Source: Thermoguttaceae bacterium (GTDB lineage Bacteria; Planctomycetota; Planctomycetia; Pirellulales; Thermoguttaceae). From it: 18,123 nt of DNA. The notes beneath the pieces are model-generated. The model ran no database searches, was not told the origin of the DNA, and saw only the letters and a list, made by a program, of their open reading frames with translations. The translations under genes were made by a program, and so were the position numbers. Below, piece after piece: positions 10,401 to 16,240 of this stretch. Location of the stretch: assembly GCA_028695865.1 (NCBI GenBank), contig JAQVID010000011.1, positions 1-18,123 of the forward strand, read 5' to 3'. Every line of letters starts with the position of its first letter. The stretch's first letter is position 1.

Positions 10401-10455
10401 TCAAATCTCGAAAATGTTTCCGGAGATATACATCCGCCTCATCAATATTCTTCAT
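7414..10455 (-). CDS. Large uncharacterised protein (1013 aa), first gene of the two-helicase operon
   Basis: Family not recognised. It has no signal peptide or membrane segment, so it is probably cytoplasmic. The N-terminal third is helical with two distinctive patches: TETGYCYEGNGTGYWPLL (73-90) and KFIAWPITNSLLPKDI (133-148). From memory, the GY-YEG-YWP plus AWPIT-LP pairing recurs at the N-terminus of other large proteins in defence loci, but I could not test this. The central part (about 380-640) is rich in predicted beta strands with Ig- or jelly-roll-like phrases such as SGIISFDGLSTGEHTVFID. The last about 270 residues are strongly charged and helical (about 740-1013), possibly coiled coil, suggesting protein-protein contact. 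No Walker, methyltransferase, PLD (HxK) or clear nuclease signature was seen. The start follows an AAGGGGG ribosome site a few bases upstream. The 8-bp overlap with the SNF2 gene makes it part of the same operon; a targeting or scaffolding role for the helicases is an inference from position only. Confidence 0.9.
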   Translation of the reverse strand: MKNIDEADVYLRKHFRDLKLQRDNEYVFLLEHGFSEEEINTLVELLHQELALHDDNIAEILECYDLPFLVIATETGYCYEGNGTGYWPLLEKKLGCPCLDHEMRKKVRDAFALAERNYNIICPPDTDWARQYKFIAWPITNSLLPKDIRLQFLRSIGTLPKSYYLGSHEEIALHLRENLSTQDSQRYKNWLKVMPFVGQLALVFMKEKDSGFVSSWFTPEVLMRIHADMDKDKTNREGFRRLRTKIKENYEDAKTTRSTVAAIPVVSTAMGGLFLICRSDHAWCLKGIMPARITERFRQDEILRNNIRATQSSESRLLGWGELSIKPPCFWNNEPFEIPDTLWSKINTPFLHCSEYSILDSIGFKLTFPAFFRKDGKRVSGIEADSGSVFCVTTVFSESVCGIEIEGESYPSSRFTILRIDTSSESALLWCKSQGIAVCPKPSWNWVCHYGQIADNTVSAAEGAPIFLVTKNSRPVNIYFENKQHTGVSGIISFDGLSTGEHTVFIDDVKWTIHIGKRQPHQSLFNINLRGNIELDVTAMKKRALCLNIESGQHFINFDYSISLVDESATCATYTEKCEITPYTIRLFNTTLLEKNELLAEKFWQLIQRQEDLILHIDIGNIWHQEWRLESANCGIWWVDAKSEHPCPESDGDEVYAEDILHVPGRYPLYPDDMRLYCAVSKNENEQNTRAHGRIYHAESVFKESATISTGTLLRVPERKLRQRKDTEHAIGLENIVTDILAFKQALINRAFARLQHKRILDELMSVFWEITCGERWLQELRKQRDISESDISDELTKQVKELMVCHLEYEKEPLRMRIKQPNNGVLDEAVNAIVDLFRKIGIKNTVAEEASAFLNQYIKNSLQSESMKDRFREMNESDLSKLFTDANNTILKVCQYRCNALLQLIRTVDEAKANIKTNLETWTGQSSAWKETANMFAKLQAGLKGNPYRELWNNEVTKNVFSILWEPSRFNANMADATFDVMLRDRQSMRYISLLWWKQKQMQMIQEVLSNE

Positions 10456-10850
10456 GCTTGCCCCCTTGTCATAAAGTATGGGAGTGGCCTCTGTTCTCCG
10501 TTAAATGAGCAAGTTTCCCCTTTGATGTATTCGAACAAGGGCAAGCTCGCTTTCACGACGTTTTCAAGTATCAGCAGCTGGTCTATTCATTCCGTTTTCA
10601 CTTTACCCCAAAAACTGTTGCACGGGCACGTTGTCCCAACACGGTCCCTTTTTACTCGTGCTTTGCGATATGCCGAGTCATTCGAGACATCCTCGGAAAT
10701 CGTCCGATGCGTATTGAATACCCTGTTCACTGTGAAACAGGAAATCGGTTATTTTAGGGCGATACCTTCGCTTGACAACGCAACGGACGATCTCGGTACG
10801 CCGACATGCAACCGAGCCGACCCGGCTCCGCGCTTTGTCCCCCTAAACGC
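10456..10850 (-). pseudogene. IS3-family transposase (integrase-core) relic
   Basis: Decayed rve/DDE integrase domain on the minus strand, readable only by joining frames. One frame gives SRVGSVACRRTEIVRCVVKR, then FLFHSEQGIQYASDDFRGCL, ending at a TGA (10680-10678). A shifted frame continues with LGISQSTSKKGPCWDN and VPVQQF, then FWGKVKTE followed by another stop. A further frame gives LPLFEYIKG and an RGHS-like end. These align in order with the IS3-family signature (SRRVVGW, FHSDRGSQYTS, GISQSMSRKGNCWDNA, ESFFxxLKTE, FEYIExFYNRRRRHS). The catalytic Asp of HSDxG is Glu and the catalytic Glu of ESF is Gln, so besides the frameshifts the active site is lost. No OrfA, no terminal inverted repeats and no target duplication were recognised. 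The relic ends against the ribosome site of the helicase operon. Confidence 0.85.
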
Positions 10851-10920
10851 TTGACTTATTGCCCAAGTGTCATTCGCACCCAACCCTTTTCGTTCTTCTG
10901 CCGCACGTTGACTTGCTTCA

Positions 10921-12900
10921 TTATTTCACAGGCTTTTCGACTCTGATTTCATTATCCTTTGCGTACTTTTCCGCAAGCGGACTATTGGTATAAATCGTAA
11001 GTTTTGGACAACCATTAAATGAATTGTCTCCAATCGAGGTCACACTATCTGGAATATTGATGGACCTTAAATTGGTACAATCTTCGAATGCTCCTGCTAA
11101 AATCTCCGTCACACCTTCGAGAATGGTGACAGACGTCAAATCGGTACAACCAGAGAACGCATGACATCCAATCGTCGTTATGTTTTCAGGTATCGTGAGG
11201 GACGTCAAACCGGTACAACCAGAAAACACCAAGTGTCCAATCTCCGTCAGACCATCGAGAATTGTGACAGACTTCAAACCGGTACAACCCAAGAATGCAC
11301 ACCATGCAATGTTCTTCATGCTTTTGGGAAGTGTGACGGACGTTAATCCGGTACATTCTTTGAATGTTCTGTTTCCCAACTCTGTTACCCCTTCGGAAAT
11401 CGTTAGGGACGTTAAACCGGAACAACCGAAGAATACATCGCTTCCAACCGTCTTCACTCCTTTGGGAATTACAACAGATGTCAGACCGGTACAACCGGAG
11501 AAAGCACGGTGGTCAACCTCCGTCACCCCTTCGGGAATCACAACAGACGTCAGACGGGTACAACCTTCGAATGCCCCGAAACCAATCTTCGTTACACCTT
11601 CGGGAACGCGATATGTAGTGCGCTGATTTCCAAACGGAAAATTATATAACGTTTTTCCGTCTTTACTGAATAGCACCCCATCCAGGGTTTTAAAGCACGG
11701 ATTGTTTTCGGAGACGATGAACTCCGTCAATTGGCGACAATTTTTGAACACGTCACATTGGCGATAATTCCAATTCACGTTTTTTTCCTCGATCTCCGTC
11801 AGACTGTCGGGAAACGCGATGGATGTCAAGCCGGTACAACTGTCGAACGCCAAGCTAATAAGTTTTGTGACCCCTTCGGGAATGCGATATGTTGTACGTT
11901 GATCTCTACGCGGAAAAAAGTACAGCGTTTTTCCATCTTTACTGAACAATACCCCATCCTCAACCTTAAAAAAGGCATTGTTTTCAGAGACGATCAACTC
12001 CGTTAAATTCCGACATTTACAAAACGCAAACTGTTCAATGCTCTCTACACTTTCAGGTATTGTGATGGACGTCAAACTGGTGCAACCGTTAAACGTGTGT
12101 TGACTAATACACTTCACCCCTTCGGGTATCGAGAAGGAAAGCAAACTGGCACAGTCGTGCAACGCCAAGCATTTAAGTTTCGTTACACTTTTGGGGACCA
12201 CGATGGACGTCAAACCAGTGCAACCAGAAAACGCATCCAAATCAATCGTCTTTAGCCCCTCGGGAATCACGATGGACCTCAATCCGGTGCAACCAGCAAA
12301 CGCAAACGCTTCAATCGTCTTCACCCCCTCGGGAATGACGATGGACGTCAATCCGGTACAATGAAAAAACGTGTCCTCTCTAATCGTCTTCACCCCATCG
12401 GGAATACGATATGTAGTCCGCCGATCTCCATTTGGAAATAAGTACAGTCGTTTCCCATCTTTACTAAAGAGCACCCCGTCCAAAACTTTGAAATGAGTAT
12501 TGTTTTTAGCGACAATAATTTCCTTCAATTCAGAGCAATCCCTGAACGCCCGGTATGCTATCGTCTTCACACTTTTGGGTATCGCGATGGATTTTAAACC
12601 TCGACAACTGGAAAAGGTACCAAAATCAATCTCCGTCACTCCTTCCGGAATCGTGATGGATGTCAGGCCACTGCAACCTATGAACGCCCACGGTGCTATC
12701 GTTTTCACACTTTCAGGAATGGTGATAGACGTCAAACCCTTGCATTCTTCGAACGCTATTTGGGCAATCTCTGTAACGGGCAATCCGTCAATTTGAGCGG
12801 GAATCACAATCTCGCCTACCATCAAAGCCCTGATCTGTCTCGTAATAATCACGTGATCGTCTTTGATTTCATACCGCAGTTTTGTATTTTCGTTGTTCAT
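10921..12900 (-). CDS. BspA-like leucine-rich repeat (LRR_5) protein, cytoplasmic form
   Basis: 659-residue protein built of about 20 repeats of 23 residues with consensus VTEIGxxAFxGCTGLTSVTIP, the Treponema pallidum/BspA LRR_5 type. Three repeats are followed by the same interruption, an ENN-FKVxDGVLFSKDGKTLYxFP-xxxRTTYRIPEG island, common in this family. A short C-terminal cap (YTNSPLAEKYAKDNEIRVE) closes the solenoid. The N-terminus (MNNENTKLRYEIKDDHVII) is a small beta segment and has no signal peptide, lipobox or sorting signal, unlike surface BspA, so an intracellular binding role is inferred. I chose ATG 12900 rather than the upstream in-frame ATG at 12978 because AGGAGA lies a few bases before it. 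It is a stand-alone gene, with an IS3 relic downstream and a long gene-free stretch upstream. The binding partner is unknown. Confidence 0.93.
   Translation of the reverse strand: MNNENTKLRYEIKDDHVIITRQIRALMVGEIVIPAQIDGLPVTEIAQIAFEECKGLTSITIPESVKTIAPWAFIGCSGLTSITIPEGVTEIDFGTFSSCRGLKSIAIPKSVKTIAYRAFRDCSELKEIIVAKNNTHFKVLDGVLFSKDGKRLYLFPNGDRRTTYRIPDGVKTIREDTFFHCTGLTSIVIPEGVKTIEAFAFAGCTGLRSIVIPEGLKTIDLDAFSGCTGLTSIVVPKSVTKLKCLALHDCASLLSFSIPEGVKCISQHTFNGCTSLTSITIPESVESIEQFAFCKCRNLTELIVSENNAFFKVEDGVLFSKDGKTLYFFPRRDQRTTYRIPEGVTKLISLAFDSCTGLTSIAFPDSLTEIEEKNVNWNYRQCDVFKNCRQLTEFIVSENNPCFKTLDGVLFSKDGKTLYNFPFGNQRTTYRVPEGVTKIGFGAFEGCTRLTSVVIPEGVTEVDHRAFSGCTGLTSVVIPKGVKTVGSDVFFGCSGLTSLTISEGVTELGNRTFKECTGLTSVTLPKSMKNIAWCAFLGCTGLKSVTILDGLTEIGHLVFSGCTGLTSLTIPENITTIGCHAFSGCTDLTSVTILEGVTEILAGAFEDCTNLRSINIPDSVTSIGDNSFNGCPKLTIYTNSPLAEKYAKDNEIRVEKPVK
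10985..12785 (-). repeat. Tandem 69-bp coding repeats of the LRR gene
   Basis: The LRR repeats are conserved at DNA level as 69-bp units; on the plus strand tracts like gacgtcaaaccggtacaacc recur every 69 bp, interrupted by three islands near 11600-11730, 11885-12005 and 12400-12535. Recent duplication or homogenisation is likely, and copy number could vary by recombination without frame loss. Confidence 0.8.
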
Positions 12901-13021
12901 GAAGTTTCTCCTGATAATACTATGTGAAATAAACCGAACAGGAATGGTCGCCCCCTTGAGGTCCTGTTCCTTTATCATCTATGACGGCAAGGCGGGACAA
13001 ATTAACGGGAAACGGTGCATT

Positions 13022-13050
13022 ATTTGATTGTATTTACGGAGTTTGTTCAA
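13022..13050 (-). promoter_or_regulatory. Candidate sigma70-type promoter of the LRR gene
   Basis: On the minus strand TTGAAC (13050-13045) and TCAAAT (13027-13022) are separated by 17 bp. Each matches the consensus at four of six positions. It would give a leader of about 115 bases. Weak evidence. Confidence 0.28.
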
Positions 13051-13368
13051 GATTGACAAGTGGTAATCGGTAAACTTGGTAATACAGGTAATATAAATAA
13101 GACAGACAACCGCTCCGTCCACGGTTTGAGTCTCATCGCGCTCGACAAGGAAACAAATTGCACCTTGTCCAAAAAATCCATCCGGGTTTCCGATCCGCCG
13201 AACGAATCGTCAGCCCGAAATCCTTCGCTCTTTTGTACTATAGAAAATAATCGACGGTACTATGAATAGTTAGTACTGATTTCACTATTTTTCACAAAAA
13301 ATATACTCCCGTTCACAGGGGGCGTGATTTATTTGCTCGTTTGGGTAAGATAGACAAACCCGTATATG

Positions 13369-13403
13369 GAGGTCGCGTGCGACCGTAATTAGGGCGTGTT
13401 GGT
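13369..13403 (+). repeat. REP-like element, copy 1 (35 bp)
   Basis: Matches the second copy at 13434-13468 with three mismatches in 35. It begins with a perfect hairpin ggtcgc-gt-gcgacc (13371-13384). Its cgtaattaggg part can pair, with one bulge, with ccctattacg just downstream. Non-coding. Confidence 0.75.
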
Positions 13404-13433
13404 GCGGCCCCTATTACGCGAGTGCAATCGGCA

Positions 13434-13468
13434 GAGGTCACCTGCGACCGTAATTAGGGAGTGTTGGT
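13434..13468 (+). repeat. REP-like element, copy 2 (35 bp)
   Basis: Second copy, 65 bp after the first. The starting hairpin is weakened (ggtcac instead of ggtcgc), but the attagggagtg part forms a longer perfect stem with downstream sequence. The two copies have different but each compensated partners, which suggests structure is what is kept. Confidence 0.75.
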
Positions 13469-13495
13469 ATTCATTCGGACCGCTCACTCCCTAAT
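13453..13495. repeat. Perfect 11-bp inverted repeat
   Basis: attagggagtg (13453-13463) and cactccctaat (13485-13495) are exact reverse complements with a 21-base loop. It lies about 40 bp beyond the dinB stop, so it could stop or protect the dinB transcript, but no T-run follows on the minus strand, so it is not a standard intrinsic terminator. Confidence 0.65.
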
Positions 13496-13536
13496 GGCGC
13501 TCGTTTCACTCGCTCCATGTACGGCCTGGCGGAAAT

Positions 13537-14772
13537 TTACCGCCTGTTATCGCGACGGGCTTTGTCTTTCACACCGACTTCCCTGTCCGAATTGAGTGAC
13601 GTTCCCCATGAAATGGTACTCTGTCCGAATTTATCACGCATCATGTCCATGATTTGGTCCGCTTTACGTCCTCGCTCTTTGTCCTCGTCCGGGAAAAGAA
13701 CCTGCTGTTCCACGCCGCTCCGATCCAGACCGGAAAGACAGACGCCAAGCTGTCGAAGCGGCGTTCGACGATCCCATAACTCGGAAAAAAGCTGTTTGAC
13801 CGCCTCATAAATACAAGAGGTTACATCGGTGGGAATGGAGAGTTTCTTTTGGTGCGACCTGTCTTTAAAATCTTTTGAACGAATGGAAACCGCGACGACA
13901 GACGCTTTTGCGTTTCCCGCTCGCATTCGGGAAGCGGTACTGTCGACCAGGGCAAACAGTATGGGATACGCTTCTTCCGTGGTTGTGACGTCTTTGGCCA
14001 ACGTCGTTGAATTGCTGTATCCCTTCGCGTCCTGCTCTTCAGCCAGGACGGGTGAATCATCCATTCCGTTGGCCGAATCGTGAAGTCGCTCTCCTGCCGC
14101 AATTCCAACGAGCGATTGCAATGTCTTGACGTCCGTCGCGGCCAGTCGGCCTATTGTCGTGATTCCCACGTGCTGAAGTCGTTCAGCCGTTGCCCGGCCT
14201 GCCATATAAAGGTCCCTTATCGGAAGCGGCCACATTTTCACCGGAATCTCCGACTCGAAAAGGGTATGAACCTTATCCGGCTTCTCGAAATCGCTCGCCA
14301 TTTTTGCCAGCAGTTTATTGGGGCCGATTCCAACATTGACCGTAAAACCAAGAGAGTCCCTGATCTCGTTCTTGATACGCGTCGCGGTGTCAATGGGATG
14401 TGAATACAGCCGTTCCGTACCGGTCATGTCGAGAAAGCATTCGTCGATGGAAAACTGCTCAACGACGGGCGCGTAATTCCGGCAGATGCCCATAAACGCC
14501 TGGGAACATTTGTCGTACAGGGCGAAATCCGGCTTGGCAAGAAAGAGACCGGGACATTTCCTCAAAGCCATACCCACAGGCTCGCCGGTCGTGACATTGT
14601 ACTTTTTCGCGGGGATAGACTTGGCCAAAATAATCCCGGTCCGCTTCTCCCGGTCCCCGCCAATCGCCGACGGAATAAGACGAATATCTCTCTCGCCTGC
14701 CGCGACCCGCCGGGCAGCTTCCCAAGAGAGAAACGCGCTGTTGACGTCAATATGAAAGATGAGACGCTTCAT
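13537..14772 (-). CDS. dinB: DNA polymerase IV (Y-family translesion polymerase)
   Basis: Error-prone polymerase that copies past damaged template bases. At 411 residues it is slightly longer than the E. coli enzyme. The palm begins FHIDVNSAFLSWEA, giving catalytic D9 and the aromatic steric gate F14 that excludes ribonucleotides. The second catalytic motif is SIDECFLDM with D110 and E111. A fingers segment (KRTGIILAKSIPAKKYNV, 43-60) and the helix-hairpin-helix thumb (GIGPNKLLAKMASDFEKPDK, then RLQHVGITTIGRLA) are present, followed by a full little-finger domain. Near the C-terminus EQQVLFPDE (355-363) contains QQVLF, matching the beta-clamp binding pentapeptide. All catalytic residues are intact, so an active enzyme is expected. 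It is a single gene, divergent from the ADP-ribosylglycohydrolase gene. No convincing LexA-type box was identified upstream by eye. Confidence 0.96.
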   Translation of the reverse strand: MKRLIFHIDVNSAFLSWEAARRVAAGERDIRLIPSAIGGDREKRTGIILAKSIPAKKYNVTTGEPVGMALRKCPGLFLAKPDFALYDKCSQAFMGICRNYAPVVEQFSIDECFLDMTGTERLYSHPIDTATRIKNEIRDSLGFTVNVGIGPNKLLAKMASDFEKPDKVHTLFESEIPVKMWPLPIRDLYMAGRATAERLQHVGITTIGRLAATDVKTLQSLVGIAAGERLHDSANGMDDSPVLAEEQDAKGYSNSTTLAKDVTTTEEAYPILFALVDSTASRMRAGNAKASVVAVSIRSKDFKDRSHQKKLSIPTDVTSCIYEAVKQLFSELWDRRTPLRQLGVCLSGLDRSGVEQQVLFPDEDKERGRKADQIMDMMRDKFGQSTISWGTSLNSDREVGVKDKARRDNRR

Positions 14773-15009
14773 GGTATCGTTGCTTCATGCCCATCCTGTT
14801 TTGGAGTTGTCCTGTCTTTTTCACTATCATGATGTCTGTTTCCTGCCCCAAATCATAGTATTTCATAAACAGAGCCGTTTGTCAAGATGGATCACGACGC
14901 AAAAAGTTACCCGTCACAGGTCGGCTGCTTCACCAAAAACAGTCCGGTGAAGTACTCCGGCTTCGTGCCGTAAATAAGGACAGGAAGAGTATGCTTCCAG
15001 TTTATGACC

Positions 15010-15019
15010 GTTCCGGAAC
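15010..15019. promoter_or_regulatory. Palindrome gttccggaac, copy 1
   Basis: Perfect 10-bp dyad. The same 10 bases recur 125 bp downstream at 15135-15144. Paired identical dyads between divergent genes could be operator sites; no regulator is known. Confidence 0.35.
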
Positions 15020-15120
15020 CGCAGAATATCGCTATTGGTCCGAAATGCCAGGTCATATGGGGTAAAATGCCGTTTGAGTCAGGACAAAACCGCAAGAAAC
15101 AAAAAAATCGAACAATCCGG

Positions 15121-15162
15121 GTTAAAATCGTTGCGTTCCGGAACAAAACATTTCGTTTTAAC
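15121..15162. promoter_or_regulatory. Nested inverted repeats around gttccggaac, copy 2
   Basis: gttaaaa (15121-15127) and ttttaac (15156-15162) are exact reverse complements and flank the palindrome gttccggaac (15135-15144) almost symmetrically. The structure lies just upstream of the candidate promoter at 15174-15201. It could be an operator or a cruciform-forming site. Confidence 0.4.
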
Positions 15163-15173
15163 GATCCTTTTTC

Positions 15174-15201
15174 TTGTGTTGGGCTTTTTTTTCTGTATAA
15201 T
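15174..15201 (+). promoter_or_regulatory. Candidate promoter of the ADP-ribosylglycohydrolase gene
   Basis: TTGTGT (15174-15179) and a perfect TATAAT (15196-15201) are separated by 16 bp. The TATAAT is the first of four supplied by the 12-bp tandem repeats. Transcripts would carry a leader of roughly 150 bases. Confidence 0.45.
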
Positions 15202-15238
15202 ATTCTGTATAATATTCTGTATAATATTCTGTATAATA
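15191..15238 (+). repeat. Four perfect 12-bp tandem repeats, each with a TATAAT box
   Basis: Unit ttctgtataata repeated four times without mismatch. Each unit carries a consensus -10 hexamer, at 15196, 15208, 15220 and 15232. Perfect identity suggests recent slippage, and copy number is likely to vary among strains. Confidence 0.9.
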
Positions 15239-15338
15239 TGTTGTTTAGTGGACTTTAAATGTAAGAAAGTGCAAAGACGGACAGATCATTCAAACTCCTC
15301 GCGGGAGTGGAACAGAAGTTGACAGGGACGATTATCGG

Positions 15339-15345
15339 AAGGAGG
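15339..15345 (+). promoter_or_regulatory. Strong ribosome binding site of the ADP-ribosylglycohydrolase gene
   Basis: AAGGAGG, 8 bases before the ATG at 15354; it fixes the start. It lies between two copies of cgattatcgga (15329-15339 and 15364-15374). Confidence 0.8.
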
Positions 15346-15353
15346 CAAGAACT

Positions 15354-16181
15354 ATGTTAGGCGCGATTATCGGAGACATTGTTGGTTCTCGTTTTGAATG
15401 GAATAACCATAAATCGAAAGATTTTGAATTCCTCCCTCGTCAATGTTTCTTCACGGATGACTGTGTTATGTCGCTTGCCCTTGCTCAAGCTGTTTTGGAG
15501 AGTGGTAACAAACTTTCGGAACTTGGCAAGACCGCGGTCCGTTGCATGCAGGAGATTGGCCGGCCTTATCCCCATTGCGGTTACGGCGGTATGTTTCGTC
15601 AATGGATGTATTCGGACAGTCCAAAACCGTACGGCAGTTTTGGCAACGGTGCGGCCATGCGTGTAAGCGCATGTGGTTTTGCCGCGACAGACCTCGAAAA
15701 TGCTGTCACATTGTCTCGTCTTGTTACAGAGGTAACTCATAACCATCCGGAGGGGATTAAGGGAGCGGAAGCCACGACAGTCGCGATTTGGTTGGCCCGC
15801 CAGGGAAAAAGTATCCTTGAAATCCGGGATTATATTGATGATCATTATTATCCAATGAATTTTACCCTTGATGGAATCCGTGATACCTATCAATTCAACG
15901 AAACGTGTCAGGATACCGTTCCACAGGCCATCATGGCCTTTCTGGAATCGACCGACTTTGAAGATGCCATACGAAACGCGATTTCCATCGGGGGCGACAG
16001 TGATACTCTTGCGGCCATTACCGGCGGTATTGCGGAGGCTTTCTACGGTATCCCCACGGAAACAAGAACACATGCGATTACTTTTCTCGACGAACGGTTG
16101 CTCAAAACCCTGGTTGCCTTCGAACGTGAATACCCTTCGCCTCTTGAAAAAAAACAGTCAAGAGGCACCAGCGGTAAATAA
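15354..16181 (+). CDS. ADP-ribosylglycohydrolase (ARH/DraG family)
   Basis: Hydrolase that removes ADP-ribose from modified macromolecules or small ADP-ribosyl products, using a two-metal (Mg) centre. 275 residues, the normal length of compact bacterial members. It opens with LGAIIGDIVGSRFEW, the usual N-terminus. Metal ligands are seen as FTDD (T34, D35, D36) and GGDSDT (D215, D217, T218). Other conserved parts are GSFGNGAAMRVSACGF (94-109) and THNHPEGIKGAEA (128-140), with AEAFYGIP near the end. All key residues are present, so activity is expected; the substrate (Arg-, Ser- or nucleic-acid-linked ADP-ribose) cannot be read from sequence. A strong AAGGAGG lies 8 bases before ATG. No ADP-ribosyltransferase partner (for example DarT-like) is in the window. 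Transcription probably starts at the TATAAT repeat array. Confidence 0.94.
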   Translation: MLGAIIGDIVGSRFEWNNHKSKDFEFLPRQCFFTDDCVMSLALAQAVLESGNKLSELGKTAVRCMQEIGRPYPHCGYGGMFRQWMYSDSPKPYGSFGNGAAMRVSACGFAATDLENAVTLSRLVTEVTHNHPEGIKGAEATTVAIWLARQGKSILEIRDYIDDHYYPMNFTLDGIRDTYQFNETCQDTVPQAIMAFLESTDFEDAIRNAISIGGDSDTLAAITGGIAEAFYGIPTETRTHAITFLDERLLKTLVAFEREYPSPLEKKQSRGTSGK

Positions 16182-16214
16182 GACCTGTAAACGTAATGAA
16201 ACCAAAACGGAAGT

Positions 16215-16240
16215 CCGCGAGCAGATTCTTCGCGGTTAAA
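16215..16240 (+). terminator. Weak hairpin after the ADP-ribosylglycohydrolase gene
   Basis: ccgcga (16215-16220) pairs with tcgcgg (16230-16235) across a 9-base loop, about 34 bp after the stop. Only ttaaaa follows, not a real T-run, so termination is uncertain. Confidence 0.22.

Larger units (their letters stand above)
12901..13536. other. Gene-free region between LRR gene and dinB
   Basis: No convincing coding sequence on either strand. Short open frames lack ribosome sites and family features. The region holds a weak promoter candidate for the LRR gene (13022-13050), an AT-rich tract (about 13255-13310) and the REP-like repeat pair (13369-13495) next to the dinB stop. Confidence 0.6.
14773..15353. 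other. Divergent intergenic region between dinB and the ADP-ribosylglycohydrolase gene
   Basis: 581 bp without a supported gene. It contains two copies of the palindrome gttccggaac, an outer inverted repeat, a poly-T run (15184-15192) and four TATAAT-bearing tandem repeats. It must hold the promoters of both flanking genes. Confidence 0.6.

Noticed and set aside
1..10455. Naming the operon outright as DISARM, Druantia or Dpd
   Set aside because: The helicase types fit, but no DNA methyltransferase, PLD protein, DruA-D/DruH or deazapurine (DpdA-C) gene is visible, and the 1013-residue protein is unrecognised. Genes beyond the left edge could change this.
11180..11626. Plus-strand open frame of 148 codons with repeated PVQPEN-like units
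   Set aside because: Antisense image of the 69-bp LRR repeats; its apparent repeats come from the real gene.
10985..12785. Regular repeats as a possible CRISPR array
   Set aside because: The 69-bp periodicity codes in frame for LRR units with no spacers; no CRISPR array exists in the window.
13060..13269. Plus-strand open frame of 69 codons, and irregular GGTAA repeats at about 13061-13095 as possible iterons
   Set aside because: The frame has low-complexity composition and no ribosome site; the GGTAA units have uneven spacing (7, 9, 9 bp) and no replication gene is near.
13453..13495. Intrinsic terminator for dinB
   Set aside because: The 11-bp stem is perfect, but there is a 21-base loop and no T-run on the minus strand; a REP-like role fits better.
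14907..15146. Minus-strand open frame of 79 codons upstream of dinB (contains INWKHTLPVLIYGTKPEYF)
   Set aside because: It needs a TTG start without ribosome site, begins inside the palindrome region and matches no family I know. A truncated gene remnant remains possible.
15191..15238. Coding repeat (FCII units) in a plus-strand frame
   Set aside because: The frame has no start signal of its own and ends soon after; the AT-rich repeats fit a promoter region better.
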